64,000 nt of DNA from positions 18,400-82,399 of the forward strand of contig CAOKVX010000012.1 in assembly GCA_948472945.1 (NCBI GenBank). Reading direction: 5' to 3'. The DNA is from an uncultured Clostridia bacterium. Its GTDB lineage: Bacteria; Bacillota; Clostridia; Lachnospirales; Lachnospiraceae. The position numbers were made by a program, and so were the translations under genes. Below the pieces are notes generated by a model, which saw only the letters and a list, made by a program, of their open reading frames with translations, was not told the origin of the DNA and searched no databases. Below are positions 1 to 9,458 of this stretch, piece after piece; positions within the stretch are counted from its first letter, which is position 1; each line of letters starts with the position of its first letter.

Positions 1-2
1 AA

Positions 3-998
3 ACCCCATTCAGCACACGTTTTTTTACGGTTTGGCTTGGAAGTGATAACAGTATCATAAATGTAAATGTAGACTCCGTTTTTTCTATTACCGAGGCACA
101 GGCACAGTCATATGTAGAAAATGCGCAGAAAAAAATGCGTGAAAGGGGATGGGTATATAATTACCGATTCCGCATTTTCCGGTCAGGGGATGGGACGACA
201 ATCGTTTTTGTAAATGGTGAAATGAACCGGATGATGTCAAACCGTTTTTTGCTTACCGCATTTCTTGTTTTAATGGGAAGCGGCATTGCCGTACTGGTTT
301 TGATTATTATTATCTCAAAGAGAGCCGTTCATCCCATTGCGGAAAGCTATGAAAAGCAGAAGCAGTTTATCACAGATGCAAACCATGAATTAAAAACGCC
401 CCTCACTCTTATATTGTCAGATTTGGAAATTGTGGAATCGGAAATCGGTAAGAATGAATGGCTTGACGATATGCGATGCGAAGGCGAGAGAATGAGAACG
501 CTAATCAATCAAATGGTCACCTTATCCAGAATGGATGAGGACCACGCAAATCTGTGCATGTGCCGATTCGACTTTAGCAACGCGGCGTTGGACACGGTTT
601 CCGAATTTCAGGCGCTGGCATCCGAACTGAATAAGGAACTGACAGCTAAAGTGGAACCGTCAATTGAGTATTATGGCGATGAGGGGCTTTGCCGCCGCCT
701 TATTGCCATTCTATTGGATAACGCCGTGAAATATTGTGACGACGTCGGCGAAATAAAGGTTACTGCCTACAGAAAGCGCCATCTGATAATTAAAGTTGAG
801 AATACATATAGCGGTGTGGACAACCTGGAGCTTGAGAAACTGTTTGACCGGTTTTATCGTGCGGATAAGTCACGGACTTACGATGGAAGCTTTGGTGTAG
901 GACTATCCATTGCCAAAGCAATTGCCAAAAACCATAATGGAGATATTTTTGTATATAAGAACGTACAGTTAATTGGATTCAGAGTGGAGCTAAAATAA
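3..998 (+). CDS. Sensor histidine kinase, 5' end outside window
   Basis: Membrane sensor kinase of a two-component system, cut by the window edge: the frame is open from base 3, so the methionine at 135 is internal. Numbered from that methionine, a membrane segment lies at about 37-60. It is followed by a HisKA domain with phosphoacceptor His84 in DANHELKTPL, then a HATPase_c domain with the N box (LLDNAVKY, Asn196), the LFDRFYRADKS F-box region and the G2 box GVGLS at 254-258. The usual DxGxG G1 box is degenerate (NTYSGVD). The response regulator is presumably upstream, outside the window. The gene converges on scpB with about 15 bases between stops. Signal unknown. Confidence 0.93.
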   Translation, partial: TPFSTRFFTVWLGSDNSIINVNVDSVFSITEAQAQSYVENAQKKMRERGWVYNYRFRIFRSGDGTTIVFVNGEMNRMMSNRFLLTAFLVLMGSGIAVLVLIIIISKRAVHPIAESYEKQKQFITDANHELKTPLTLILSDLEIVESEIGKNEWLDDMRCEGERMRTLINQMVTLSRMDEDHANLCMCRFDFSNAALDTVSEFQALASELNKELTAKVEPSIEYYGDEGLCRRLIAILLDNAVKYCDDVGEIKVTAYRKRHLIIKVENTYSGVDNLELEKLFDRFYRADKSRTYDGSFGVGLSIAKAIAKNHNGDIFVYKNVQLIGFRVELK

Positions 999-1013
999 AT
1001 TTAAACGCCGTTA

Positions 1014-1787
1014 TTATATATCAAGCTTCATCTGCATACTGTCGTCAATTTCCGTCTCCGCCTCTTGTTTTATTTCCTCAACTATGTCAGTGTCAAGCTC
1101 CGGGAGTTCCTCCGTAGACTCTATTCCAAAACTTCTAAGAAATTCCGCGGTTGTTGCAAACAAAATCGGCCGTCCGGGCGCGTCTTTCCTGCCCGCCTCG
1201 CACACAAGGTTGTATTCTACAAGTTTATTTACCGTATGGTCGGATTTGACGCCTCGTATTTTCTCTATCTCAAGCTTTGTTACAGGCTGCTTGTACGCAA
1301 TTATGGACAGAGTCTCTAACATTACGTCGGTAAGCTCTTTCGGCTTCGGAACATGCGCAATCTTTACAAGATAGTCGTAGAACTCTTTCTTTGTGCATAA
1401 TTGGTATGCGCCCTCAAGCTCTATAAGCTGTATGCCTCTGGCTTCATTATTGTAGGCTGCTGCAAGCTCGTCGAGCACTTCTTTCATATCTTCCCCTGAC
1501 AGCGACAGCGCCTGTGCGAGATGCGGAAGTTCAACCGCATCCCCCATAGAAAAAAGTACCGCCTCCGCCGCGGCATAAAGTTCTTCCCTGCTTCTTTCAT
1601 CCTTTTCTTCCGTAAAGCCGGCGCAGTTTTCACCATTGTCAATTTCACCAACGCTTTCTGCCGTTTCATCATCAGCAGATGCATCAGTATATTCTATTGA
1701 ATCAATCTCCGCCTCTTTATTCTCAAGCATCTCCTCAATCAGCTTGGATTCTTCGTCAGAGAAAGCTTTTTTTACATCGTTAGACAT
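1014..1787 (-). CDS. scpB: Segregation and condensation protein B
   Basis: ScpB, the winged-helix dimer that joins ScpA and Smc in the condensin-like chromosome segregation complex. The ScpB core begins near residue 68 (EELYAAAEAVLFSMG) and includes the conserved second winged helix (LETLSIIAYKQPVTKLEIEKIRG). The first 65 or so residues are an acidic extension rich in Glu, Asp and Ser, making the 257-residue protein longer than typical ScpB of about 190-200 residues. A GGAGG Shine-Dalgarno 8 bases upstream supports the start. It lies 39 bases downstream of scpA and is probably cotranscribed from the scpA promoter. Confidence 0.95.
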   Translation of the reverse strand: MSNDVKKAFSDEESKLIEEMLENKEAEIDSIEYTDASADDETAESVGEIDNGENCAGFTEEKDERSREELYAAAEAVLFSMGDAVELPHLAQALSLSGEDMKEVLDELAAAYNNEARGIQLIELEGAYQLCTKKEFYDYLVKIAHVPKPKELTDVMLETLSIIAYKQPVTKLEIEKIRGVKSDHTVNKLVEYNLVCEAGRKDAPGRPILFATTAEFLRSFGIESTEELPELDTDIVEEIKQEAETEIDDSMQMKLDI

Positions 1788-1826
1788 TATGTTTCCTCCG
1801 GTTACAAATCTATCAATTTTAATTTA

Positions 1827-2576
1827 TTATTCTTTATATGATATAATTATATCGTCAAACGGCTGTTCCTGCTCTATGCGCAAAACGCCTGTCTTCATCA
1901 ATTCCAACACTGCAAGAAATGATACTATGATATATGTCTTTGAATTCTGAGATTCAAGGAGACTGGCAAAACTGAATTTTCCCTGCGAGGCGGCAAAATC
2001 TCTTATAGAGACAATCCTGTCTTCAAGGCTTACTTCCTCTTTCTCAATTTTGCCAAATTTACTTCTTATAGGGTCAACCTTATCCTCCCGTCTCTTGATT
2101 ACCATCTCAAATATATCCTGAAGCTTCTTCATTGTAATTCCGTCGAGCAGCTCCCCCGTATCTACATCTTCCTCCCAATCGGCAACCTCGTCGGGCAGTT
2201 TCTGTTCCTTAAAAAGTATGCGCGATGCTTCCATATGCCTGTCCTTTAGCTCAAATGAGGCGTATTTATACATTTTATACTCTATAAGTCTTTCTACAAG
2301 TTCCTGACGCGGGTCCTCGGCCTCATTTTCCTCACTTTCCGACTCATCAGGCGGAAGAAGCATTTTTGATTTTATTTTTATGAGCGTCGCGGCCATTACC
2401 AAAAACTCACTAAGCGTATCGATATCCTCAGAGTGTATAGACTCAATGTACTCTAAGTACTGGTCGGTAATAGTAACTATCGGAATATCGTATATATCTA
2501 TTTTATTTTTTTCAATTAAATGAAGCAACAGGTCCAGCGGACCCTCAAAAACCTCAAGTTTAACGGGTATTCCCAT
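1827..2576 (-). CDS. scpA: Segregation and condensation protein A
   Basis: ScpA kleisin subunit bridging Smc heads in the chromosome condensation complex. The family N-terminus FEGPLDLLLHLIEKNKIDIYDI is present, partly covered here as LDLLLHLIEKNKIDIYDI at about residues 14-31, followed by IVTITDQYLEYI, an acidic middle, and a C-terminal winged helix (SFASLLESQNSKTYIIVSFL) that binds the Smc head. Length of 249 residues is normal. The start is preceded by GAGGAAG. A well-formed promoter lies about 55 bases upstream, so scpA starts a scpA-scpB unit. Confidence 0.97.
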   Translation of the reverse strand: MGIPVKLEVFEGPLDLLLHLIEKNKIDIYDIPIVTITDQYLEYIESIHSEDIDTLSEFLVMAATLIKIKSKMLLPPDESESEENEAEDPRQELVERLIEYKMYKYASFELKDRHMEASRILFKEQKLPDEVADWEEDVDTGELLDGITMKKLQDIFEMVIKRREDKVDPIRSKFGKIEKEEVSLEDRIVSIRDFAASQGKFSFASLLESQNSKTYIIVSFLAVLELMKTGVLRIEQEQPFDDIIISYKE

Positions 2577-2631
2577 AGGTTACTTCCTCACAGTCTATGT
2601 ACAAGCATTTACTTTTTACTCACGGATTAAC

Positions 2632-2660
2632 ATTATATAGCCTCGGCATATTTTTTGCAA
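2632..2660 (-). promoter_or_regulatory. Promoter of scpAB
   Basis: On the minus strand a -35 TTGCAA, a 17-base spacer and a consensus -10 TATAAT stand about 55 bases ahead of the scpA start. A GC-rich hairpin (CGACG/CGTCG, 2674-2689) lies just upstream, in the gap after the metallophosphoesterase gene. Confidence 0.75.
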
Positions 2661-2737
2661 GCGGGCTTTTGTGACGACGACTTTGCGTCGGCATTTTTTA
2701 ACTTTTGCAATAAACCGCCGCGCCTTACAGCGCATTA

Positions 2738-3571
2738 TTATTTAACGCTTTTTAATTCAACCACCATAATCTCGGGCTTATTGTTAATCCTTATTGGAAT
2801 TGTGTGTGCGCCAAGCCCCCTGCTGAGATACATTTTTGACACATGTCCGTCAGCTTTTCTTTTCATTCTGAACTCACCGAAATCATACTTAGGAAAAAGC
2901 TCCAGCGCCGGCGATATCACCCCTCCGATAAACGGAAGGACCATAATTCCGCCATGCACATGTCCCGAGAGCACAATATCAGCTCCCCATCCGGCATACT
3001 GCTCAAAATAAACAGGATTGTGAGCTATCAATATTGAAAGCCCGCCGCCGTCTGCGCCACATACCCCGTCAGAGCTTACAAGCCTTTGCAAATAACTGTC
3101 GGGCATATTCCTTTTTCCAAATTTTTTGTAATATTTTCTTTTTATATTAATGCCTGTAACAGAAATTTTACTTTCACCCCTGGATATATGGCATGATTTG
3201 TTATTGAGATAATGAACGCCTATTTTACGCAATGCCCTCCTGTACTGCCGGTATTCCTCCCTCGTCACGGGATTGAGCGCAAGCTTTAGCTCATGGTTTC
3301 CGCAGCCATAGTATATCTCATACGATTTTGACAGAGATTTGAGCAAATCATATGTAATATGCATATTTATTGCATTATCGCTTACCATATCCCCGGCAGT
3401 CATTACTGAATCCGGATTTATCTCTCGTATCTTTTGTAAAATCAAGCTGTTGCCCGTCCCGACCTCATTAGCATGAAGGTCGGAGAGGACAGCTATTTTA
3501 TATCCGTCGAAATCACCGTTAACTTTAGGCGAGCTATATATGTATTTTGATATTGAAATTCTATTTGACAT
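2738..3571 (-). CDS. Calcineurin-like metallophosphoesterase
   Basis: Binuclear metal phosphoesterase of the YkuE/YaeI-like class. The metal-ligand motifs appear in order: SDLHAN (Asp31, His33), GD at 60-61, GNHE at 91-94, IAHNP near 180 and SGHVHGG near 202. There is no N-terminal membrane anchor, unlike many YkuE homologues, so it is probably cytoplasmic. Length 277 residues. AAGGAG 9 bases upstream supports the start. It follows the TraX-like gene by 22 bases, suggesting cotranscription. The substrate cannot be told from sequence; family members act on phospholipid-related or nucleotide substrates. Confidence 0.88.
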   Translation of the reverse strand: MSNRISISKYIYSSPKVNGDFDGYKIAVLSDLHANEVGTGNSLILQKIREINPDSVMTAGDMVSDNAINMHITYDLLKSLSKSYEIYYGCGNHELKLALNPVTREEYRQYRRALRKIGVHYLNNKSCHISRGESKISVTGINIKRKYYKKFGKRNMPDSYLQRLVSSDGVCGADGGGLSILIAHNPVYFEQYAGWGADIVLSGHVHGGIMVLPFIGGVISPALELFPKYDFGEFRMKRKADGHVSKMYLSRGLGAHTIPIRINNKPEIMVVELKSVK

Positions 3572-3593
3572 GATTTATATCTCCTTTTTTACC

Positions 3594-4274
3594 CTAGCGG
3601 CGCATAATCTCGGCTGCAATTCCAATTATAAGCAGGTGGGCGGGATAAAACGCATACATTAAATATTTTAAATTAATCCCCCTCCTGCCATTGTAATTCT
3701 CGGTAAAAAAAAGCGACGCCGCGCCCGCAGGCTGACCCATAAACATATTTATTAGTATAATTCCCGCTATTCTGTAAAGCCTCACATTTCTGAAATAATA
3801 AAACATTATTATCTGTATAACTCCAAAACAGCTGTAATCTGTCTTCAACAGCATCGCTGCGACACAGCCAATCCAGATTGCAAGGCAATGCATAATCATA
3901 TTATTCTTATTATTGTCTATAAGCCACACAACCATAAGACCCAAAAGCAGTGTAAAAAATACGTTCTGATGCCCCATATAATCTCCGTCAAAGCTTCCAA
4001 CAGCAAGGTCAAAAGGTACCTCCGACATAATCCCGAAAACAGCAAGTCTGAACATATATTTTTTTATATCTTTCGTGTGAAAATATCCCTCCACTATCAA
4101 GAAGCAAAATATCGGAAAAGAAATTCTTCCAATATAGCGCATTGTGTAATAAACTGCAGGATATCTGTTAATATCAATCAAAAACGCCGCAATATGGTCT
4201 GTGAGCATTGTAAGGAGCGCAATTATTTTGAGCGCGCTTCCTGTTAATTTTCCAAAAACAATCCTATCCTCCAT
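3594..4274 (-). CDS. TraX family multipass membrane protein
   Basis: Integral membrane protein of the TraX family (named for the F-pilin acetylase; chromosomal members in Firmicutes have no established role). Family features are the N-terminal ALKIIALLTMLTDHIAAF segment, the MRYIGRISFPIFCFLIVEG motif and the LAVFGIMSEVPFDLA motif; about seven hydrophobic segments span the 226 residues. In-frame methionines exist upstream at 4286 and 4295, but AAGGA lies at the best distance from the 4274 start. It is divergent from the alcohol dehydrogenase and heads the small unit with the metallophosphoesterase. Confidence 0.85.
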   Translation of the reverse strand: MEDRIVFGKLTGSALKIIALLTMLTDHIAAFLIDINRYPAVYYTMRYIGRISFPIFCFLIVEGYFHTKDIKKYMFRLAVFGIMSEVPFDLAVGSFDGDYMGHQNVFFTLLLGLMVVWLIDNNKNNMIMHCLAIWIGCVAAMLLKTDYSCFGVIQIIMFYYFRNVRLYRIAGIILINMFMGQPAGAASLFFTENYNGRRGINLKYLMYAFYPAHLLIIGIAAEIMRR

Positions 4275-4337
4275 AATATAATACATCCTTTTCAAAATAT
4301 AAATATAATTAAGTTGAATAAGCGTAAATTAAAGGGC

Positions 4338-4366
4338 TTGACCTTTTGCCGCTTGTATCATATTAT
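4338..4366 (+). promoter_or_regulatory. Promoter of the iron alcohol dehydrogenase gene
   Basis: TTGACC, a 17-base spacer and TATTAT on the plus strand. The predicted 5' leader is about 100 bases and AT-rich, with no recognised riboswitch. Confidence 0.7.
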
Positions 4367-4473
4367 TTAAAAAGCAATTAAAATATATGATATATATACT
4401 TTGCATATACTTAACAATTATAACACTAAAACGTGGGATATCAAGTATGAAAGAAAAACAGGAGAAAGGAAAA

Positions 4474-5583
4474 ATGCATAATATGTTTTATAATATACCA
4501 ACAAAGTATTTCTGTGAGTCTTCATGCATTGCAAACCATGCCGCAGACATAGCCGGCTATGGAAAAAAAGCCTGTATTGTTACAGGAAAAAATTCTACTA
4601 AGCAGAACAATTCGCTTAACGACATGATTAATGCACTCGACGCAATAGGAACAGAGTATACATTGTACGACCAAATTGAGGAGAATCCATCCGTAGAGCT
4701 TATTATGGACGCCGTATCGTGCGTGCGCGATTTTGAACCTGATTTCGTCATCGGAATGGGCGGAGGTTCACCTCTTGACGCTTCAAAAAGTATTGCGCTG
4801 ATGCTTGCAAATCCGGGACGCGACAGAACGCTCTTATTTGATATTATGTCAGATTATAACGCAGCCCTTCCTGTTATCGCAGTTCCTACGACATGCGGTA
4901 CGGGCTCCGAGATTACACCGTATTCAATATTAACTCTTCACGATAAAAAAACAAAGTCAAGTATACCGCACAGCATATTTCCTGTTCTTGCTCTTGCAGA
5001 TCCCGCGTATCTGAAAAGCGCTTCAGACAATTTATTAAAGTATACCGCCGTCGACGCTTTGGGACATTTTATTGAGAGCTATATCAACAGCCGCGCAACT
5101 GTTATTAGCAGGATGTTTTGTGAAAAAGGTATGTCAATGTGGAAACAGGTTAAAAATATACTGCTGAAAACTGAGCGCACCGACGAGGACTACGAGACGC
5201 TCCTCATCGTATCATCATTTGCGGGCATGGCAATATCGCACACCGGTACGTCCCTTCCCCACGGAATGAGCTATTCTCTGACATATGACTGCAAAGTACC
5301 GCACGGCAAGGCGGTCGGAACATTTTTAGCCTCATATATCGCTAACTCCGATGCCGTAAACAGGCACGAGGTATTGATGTTACTCGGATATTCCGACGTA
5401 TTCGGACTCCAGAATGATTTAAGAACCCTTATAGGAACAGTCGAGGTTTCAAGAGAAGACTATGAATCTTATGTTAACGACATGTCGCAGAACAAAAGAA
5501 AACTCGCAAGCTGTCCGTTTGAAGCAGACAGCGAAAAGGTTGCGGCAATGTACAGGGAAAGCCTTATAGAGATAAAGCGCTAA
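4474..5583 (+). CDS. Iron-containing alcohol dehydrogenase
   Basis: Group III metal-dependent alcohol dehydrogenase (Fe-ADH), NAD(P)-linked oxidoreductase. Visible features are the nucleotide-binding GMGGGSPLDASKS, the PTTCGTGSE motif, and metal ligands in AVDALGHFIESY, LPHGMSY and PHGKAVG. The frame is open further upstream (ATGs at 4387 and 4447), but AGGAGAAAGG ends 4 bases before the 4474 ATG and sits correctly for it, and family homology starts there (MFYNIPTKYF). The resulting 369 residues match the family. The substrate alcohol or aldehyde is not predictable. It converges on the RNase G gene. Confidence 0.92.
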   Translation: MHNMFYNIPTKYFCESSCIANHAADIAGYGKKACIVTGKNSTKQNNSLNDMINALDAIGTEYTLYDQIEENPSVELIMDAVSCVRDFEPDFVIGMGGGSPLDASKSIALMLANPGRDRTLLFDIMSDYNAALPVIAVPTTCGTGSEITPYSILTLHDKKTKSSIPHSIFPVLALADPAYLKSASDNLLKYTAVDALGHFIESYINSRATVISRMFCEKGMSMWKQVKNILLKTERTDEDYETLLIVSSFAGMAISHTGTSLPHGMSYSLTYDCKVPHGKAVGTFLASYIANSDAVNRHEVLMLLGYSDVFGLQNDLRTLIGTVEVSREDYESYVNDMSQNKRKLASCPFEADSEKVAAMYRESLIEIKR

Positions 5584-5594
5584 CTATACTAATA

Positions 5595-6758
5595 TTATCC
5601 AAGCATTTCATACAACGGCTTATGCACTTTCTTGCGGGTGAGTTCAACAAGGCCCAGCCCCGTCATGTCCACGACAGTCGTCTTTACAGGGTCGTTCGAC
5701 GCCAGCTCCGCAAGAAGTTCAATAAGCCCTTTATTGTCCTTTTCAGACTTCATGTCTATAAAATCTATAATAATAATTCCTGAAAGGTTTCTAAGCCTTA
5801 TCTGGCACATCGCCTCCTCTGCCGCCTCACAGTTTATTTTATAAAAATGCTTTTCCATATCTTTTCCCTTTTTTACTGCTTTTCCGGTATTGACGTCAAT
5901 TACCGTACAAGCCTCCGTAGGCTCTATTACAAGATAAGCCCCCGAATTAAGCCATACCTTTTTTGCAAGCGCCTTTTCAATCTTTGGGACGAGCCCGTAC
6001 ATTGCGTTAAGCGGAAATGACTCGTCTTCGTAGAATGACAGCTTCTCCTTAAGCTGCGGACAAACGCAATCTATATATCCTCCTATTGTTTCATATATAT
6101 CCGCATCGTCTGTCACTATCCTGTCAATACGCTCGTCATAGCAGTCCCTTATCTCGCTCTCGGCAAATGAAGTTCTGAATAACAGCGAATGTGTAGCCGA
6201 ATACTCAGCCTTTCGCATTATGTCAATATACAGTCTTTCAAGATATTTATATTCTCTCTCAATTTCCGCTTTCGGGGCGTTGCCTGCATTGGTCCTTATA
6301 ATATAGCCGCAGTCCTTTCCATCCGCAATTTCCGCGAGCCATCCTGCCAGTTCCTTTTTTCTTGCGGCTCCCTTTATTTTCGATGAGACTGCAATCTCTC
6401 TCTTATGTGTTTTGATAAGATATCTGCCCTGAAAATTTATGTTCGCCGTGACGACGGCCTGCTTCGTCTTAACGGCCTCTCTTACGACCTGCACAACGAT
6501 ATCCGTCTCATTATGAATACTTTTTAGGTACGTCTCGTCGGAAAACTGCATGAAACAAATCTGTCCGTCAGCAATCTCCACAAATGCGGCCTTAATATTT
6601 TTAACTACGTTTTTTACCCTGCCAACATATATGTCTCCGACTTGTGCGCCTCCGTTTCCATCTCCGCATATTTTTACGTTTATTAGCCGGTTGTTTTTCT
6701 CTTTGTCAAAATAAGAGGCGGCAACCCTGCCGCCGTAATGTGAAAATACTAAATCCAT
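5595..6758 (-). CDS. rng: Ribonuclease E/G family protein, short form
   Basis: Endoribonuclease of the RNase E/G family, acting in RNA processing and decay. An S1 RNA-binding region lies at about 36-105 (GDIYVGRVKNVVKNIKAAFV). The catalytic metal-binding aspartates are in TVIDVNTGKA and IIIIDFIDM, and the conserved GLGLVELTRKK follows. The protein ends almost immediately afterwards (387 residues), so the C-terminal Zn-link and small domain of Escherichia coli RNase G are missing. It is the last gene of a unit with the two radical-SAM-linked genes, 31 bases apart. The ribosomal genes rplU-rpmA that often follow in Firmicutes are absent here. Confidence 0.92.
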   Translation of the reverse strand: MDLVFSHYGGRVAASYFDKEKNNRLINVKICGDGNGGAQVGDIYVGRVKNVVKNIKAAFVEIADGQICFMQFSDETYLKSIHNETDIVVQVVREAVKTKQAVVTANINFQGRYLIKTHKREIAVSSKIKGAARKKELAGWLAEIADGKDCGYIIRTNAGNAPKAEIEREYKYLERLYIDIMRKAEYSATHSLLFRTSFAESEIRDCYDERIDRIVTDDADIYETIGGYIDCVCPQLKEKLSFYEDESFPLNAMYGLVPKIEKALAKKVWLNSGAYLVIEPTEACTVIDVNTGKAVKKGKDMEKHFYKINCEAAEEAMCQIRLRNLSGIIIIDFIDMKSEKDNKGLIELLAELASNDPVKTTVVDMTGLGLVELTRKKVHKPLYEMLG

Positions 6759-6789
6759 AGATACTCCTCTAATTTTTTATATTAATCTA

Positions 6790-7572
6790 TCACATCGACA
6801 TAGATATAAGCTTTTCATCACCATAGAACATATCCGTCCTGACTATATCGTACTTATATCTGTTATACTCACAATCAGACCCCGTCTTCATACTATAACT
6901 TTCAAGAAACATGTCAGGTCTTATATTGACGTCGCTCCCTGATTTGCAGAGCACATAAAGGGCGTCCGCACTATACGCCATCTTTTTCTCATAATCATTG
7001 TCACGTACCGCAATACTTTCTGCAAGGGCGCAGTATTTTTCATATCCTGCTGCTACGGCGTATATACCTTGCTTTAAATCTAACTCTTTAACAGATTTCT
7101 TTGTCTGTTTTTCATATTTTATCTCATTCTCGCTATTAAAAAATTCTTCCACTAGCGCTGCCTGCTCCGGCTCCATTCCATATATTACATATGACGCCGC
7201 GCTAAGAAGCGACATTGACGGCTTCGCATTGTCAGGCTGTCTGTATATACCGGTTACAGTTACCATTTCGTTGGAAAATAAATTTATTCTTTCAATCCAC
7301 TCTTTTACGTCCAGAGTCCTGCCGATGTAATCGTCCCCTGCAAGCGACGTCACCTTATATGACTCAAGCGATACGTTCAGGTAATCCGCCACAGTAGTCA
7401 CGCCAAGACCCAGCGGGGATGCAAACGACATGATCTGGTGCGGATTAAATCCCTGAGAATAAGATACGTCAAACCCGCATCTTCTAAACAGCTTTTGAAA
7501 ATATCTCATCAAATCAAGGTGCCCTATATATTGCATCGAGCCCGTCTTAGTAAATCTGATTCTCACTTTCAT
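6790..7572 (-). CDS. TIGR03936/DUF2344 radical SAM-associated protein
   Basis: Member of the family that nearly always sits next to, or is fused with, the TIGR03960 radical SAM protein. Recognised by the N-terminal VRIRFTKTGSMQYIGHLDLM and by YSQGFNPHQIMSFA. The frame is open back to 7614, but a TAATG overlap with the stop of the radical SAM gene plus AAAGGAGG 12 bases upstream indicates the start at 7572, giving 260 residues and translational coupling. Its biochemical role is not established; the neighbourhood with RNase G suggests an RNA or ribosome-related function (inference). Confidence 0.93.
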   Translation of the reverse strand: MKVRIRFTKTGSMQYIGHLDLMRYFQKLFRRCGFDVSYSQGFNPHQIMSFASPLGLGVTTVADYLNVSLESYKVTSLAGDDYIGRTLDVKEWIERINLFSNEMVTVTGIYRQPDNAKPSMSLLSAASYVIYGMEPEQAALVEEFFNSENEIKYEKQTKKSVKELDLKQGIYAVAAGYEKYCALAESIAVRDNDYEKKMAYSADALYVLCKSGSDVNIRPDMFLESYSMKTGSDCEYNRYKYDIVRTDMFYGDEKLISMSM

Positions 7573-9428
7573 TAAAATTTGCAGCCTCCTTTCAGATACA
7601 CAGACGCCCCGCATCCGCAGCAGTTAACAAAACAATTATCTGTCGTCTCCGCCCTCATGGACTTCTCATATTCTGATATCAGATGACGCTTAGTAACGCC
7701 TATATCAATAAAATCCCACGGCAAAATTTCGTCTAAGCCACGTTTTCTATGCGTATAGAATAGTGGGTTGACACCGTTCTCCTCAAATGCCTCGTCCCAT
7801 TTGTCCGCATCAAAATACTCAGACCATGCGTCAAACATACATCCCTTTCTATATGCGCTTAGAAGAACCTGCGCACACTTTCTGTCGCCTCTTGCAAACA
7901 CGCCCTCAAGGACTGACAGCTCGGAATCGTGGCTGTTATACTTTATACTTTTCTGATTAAGCTGTTTTCGTATGCAGCTCATAAGATATCCTTTTTTAGA
8001 CGTAAAATCATCCGCCTCGTTCATGGCCTCCCACTGGAACGGCGTAAACGGCTTCGGCACAAATAGAGATGTGCTTACCACTACATTTACCTTACCGTTA
8101 CGTTTATCTTTCGGAATACTGTAATATTCCGCGGCAATCTTATTTGCAAGTTCTGCGATTGCCGCAATATCATCCTCCGTCTCTGACGGAAGCCCAAGCA
8201 TAAAATAAAGCTTGACCCGGTTCCATCCTCCGTCAAAGGCGTCCTTCGCCCCCTTTAAAATAATCTCCTCGGTTAAGCCCTTGTTGATTACATTTCTAAG
8301 CCTCTGCGAGCCTGCCTCCGGCGCAAACGTCAGACTGCTCTTTCTCACATCCTGCACCTTGCCCATAACGTCCAGCGAAAATGCATCTATCCTTAGCGAA
8401 GGCAGCGATATATTTACCCTTTTATCCTGAAACTCTTCTATAAGGAAATAGACAAGTTCCTGAAGATGTTTGTAATCGCTTGAGCTTAGCGAGCTTAGCG
8501 ATATTTCCTCATAACCGGTCGATTGTATCATTTTCCTTGCAAGCGCCTTTAGATATTCGACATCCCTGATTCTTAACGGCCTGTATATCATACCGGCCTG
8601 GCAGAAACGGCATCCCCTCACGCATCCGCGCATAATCTCAAGTACGGCCCTGTCCTGCGTCGCTTTTATATATGGTACAAGAGGCTTGTCCGGATAATAC
8701 TTTTCAAGGTCAGTCTCAGCCTGTTTTTTTATCTTATCGGGAATCTCTTTTATCTTTTTCTCAAACGAAGCAATAGTTCCGTCTTCATTATACGCCGCTT
8801 CGTACAGCGACGGAACATATAATCCCTCGATACACGCCGCCTTTTTTAGAAATTCTTTTCTGTCATAACCTGATTTTTTCATGATTTTATACAAGTCAAG
8901 AAGCTCGTCGTACACGGTTTCTCCTTCTCCTATATAAAATATATCAAAAAACTCATGCAGGGGTTCAGGGTTATATGAACACGGGCCTCCGCCGATTACT
9001 ATCGGGTCGTTGTCAGTCCTATCATGCGCCGAAAGCGGTATCTGCGACAAATCAAGTATCTGCAGCACGTTAGTATAGCACATCTCATACTGAAGCGTAA
9101 TACCTAAAAAATCAAATTCCTTTACCGCATCCTGTGATTCAAGCGCAAATAAAGGTATATTTTCCCTGCGCATTATTTTATCCAAATCATGCCACGGGGA
9201 ATATACCCTCTCACACCACGTATCGGACCTACGGTTAAACATATCGTACAGTATCTGTATTCCAAGATGCGACATTCCAATCTCATATACATCCGGAAAA
9301 CACATACAAAATCTTATATCCGTCTCATTTAGGTCTTTTACGACACTGTTAAGTTCGTCTCCTATATATCTGGCCGGCTTCTCAACCGACATAAGTATCT
9401 CTTTGCTTAGCGCTAGTTTCTTTGCCAA
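7572..9428 (-). CDS. TIGR03960 B12-binding-fold radical SAM protein
   Basis: Radical SAM enzyme with an N-terminal B12-binding-like domain (residues about 20-190) and a radical SAM domain with the 4Fe-4S motif CVRGCRFCQAG. The C-terminus is cysteine-rich (NCFVNCCGCGA), possibly another cluster site. Length 618 residues is normal for the family. It starts with TTG, supported by CGGAGG 7 bases upstream. It is the first gene of a unit with TIGR03936 and RNase G. The long leader upstream is the structured repeat element whose promoter is at 9760-9788, so that element probably drives this operon. Substrate unknown. Confidence 0.95.
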   Translation of the reverse strand: MAKKLALSKEILMSVEKPARYIGDELNSVVKDLNETDIRFCMCFPDVYEIGMSHLGIQILYDMFNRRSDTWCERVYSPWHDLDKIMRRENIPLFALESQDAVKEFDFLGITLQYEMCYTNVLQILDLSQIPLSAHDRTDNDPIVIGGGPCSYNPEPLHEFFDIFYIGEGETVYDELLDLYKIMKKSGYDRKEFLKKAACIEGLYVPSLYEAAYNEDGTIASFEKKIKEIPDKIKKQAETDLEKYYPDKPLVPYIKATQDRAVLEIMRGCVRGCRFCQAGMIYRPLRIRDVEYLKALARKMIQSTGYEEISLSSLSSSDYKHLQELVYFLIEEFQDKRVNISLPSLRIDAFSLDVMGKVQDVRKSSLTFAPEAGSQRLRNVINKGLTEEIILKGAKDAFDGGWNRVKLYFMLGLPSETEDDIAAIAELANKIAAEYYSIPKDKRNGKVNVVVSTSLFVPKPFTPFQWEAMNEADDFTSKKGYLMSCIRKQLNQKSIKYNSHDSELSVLEGVFARGDRKCAQVLLSAYRKGCMFDAWSEYFDADKWDEAFEENGVNPLFYTHRKRGLDEILPWDFIDIGVTKRHLISEYEKSMRAETTDNCFVNCCGCGASVYLKGGCKF

Positions 9429-9458
9429 AATTAACCTCCGATTTATAATTTTATTACA

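Noticed and set aside
2655..3037. Plus-strand frames within the metallophosphoesterase gene
   Set aside because: Antisense shadows of a well-supported gene, no ribosome binding site.
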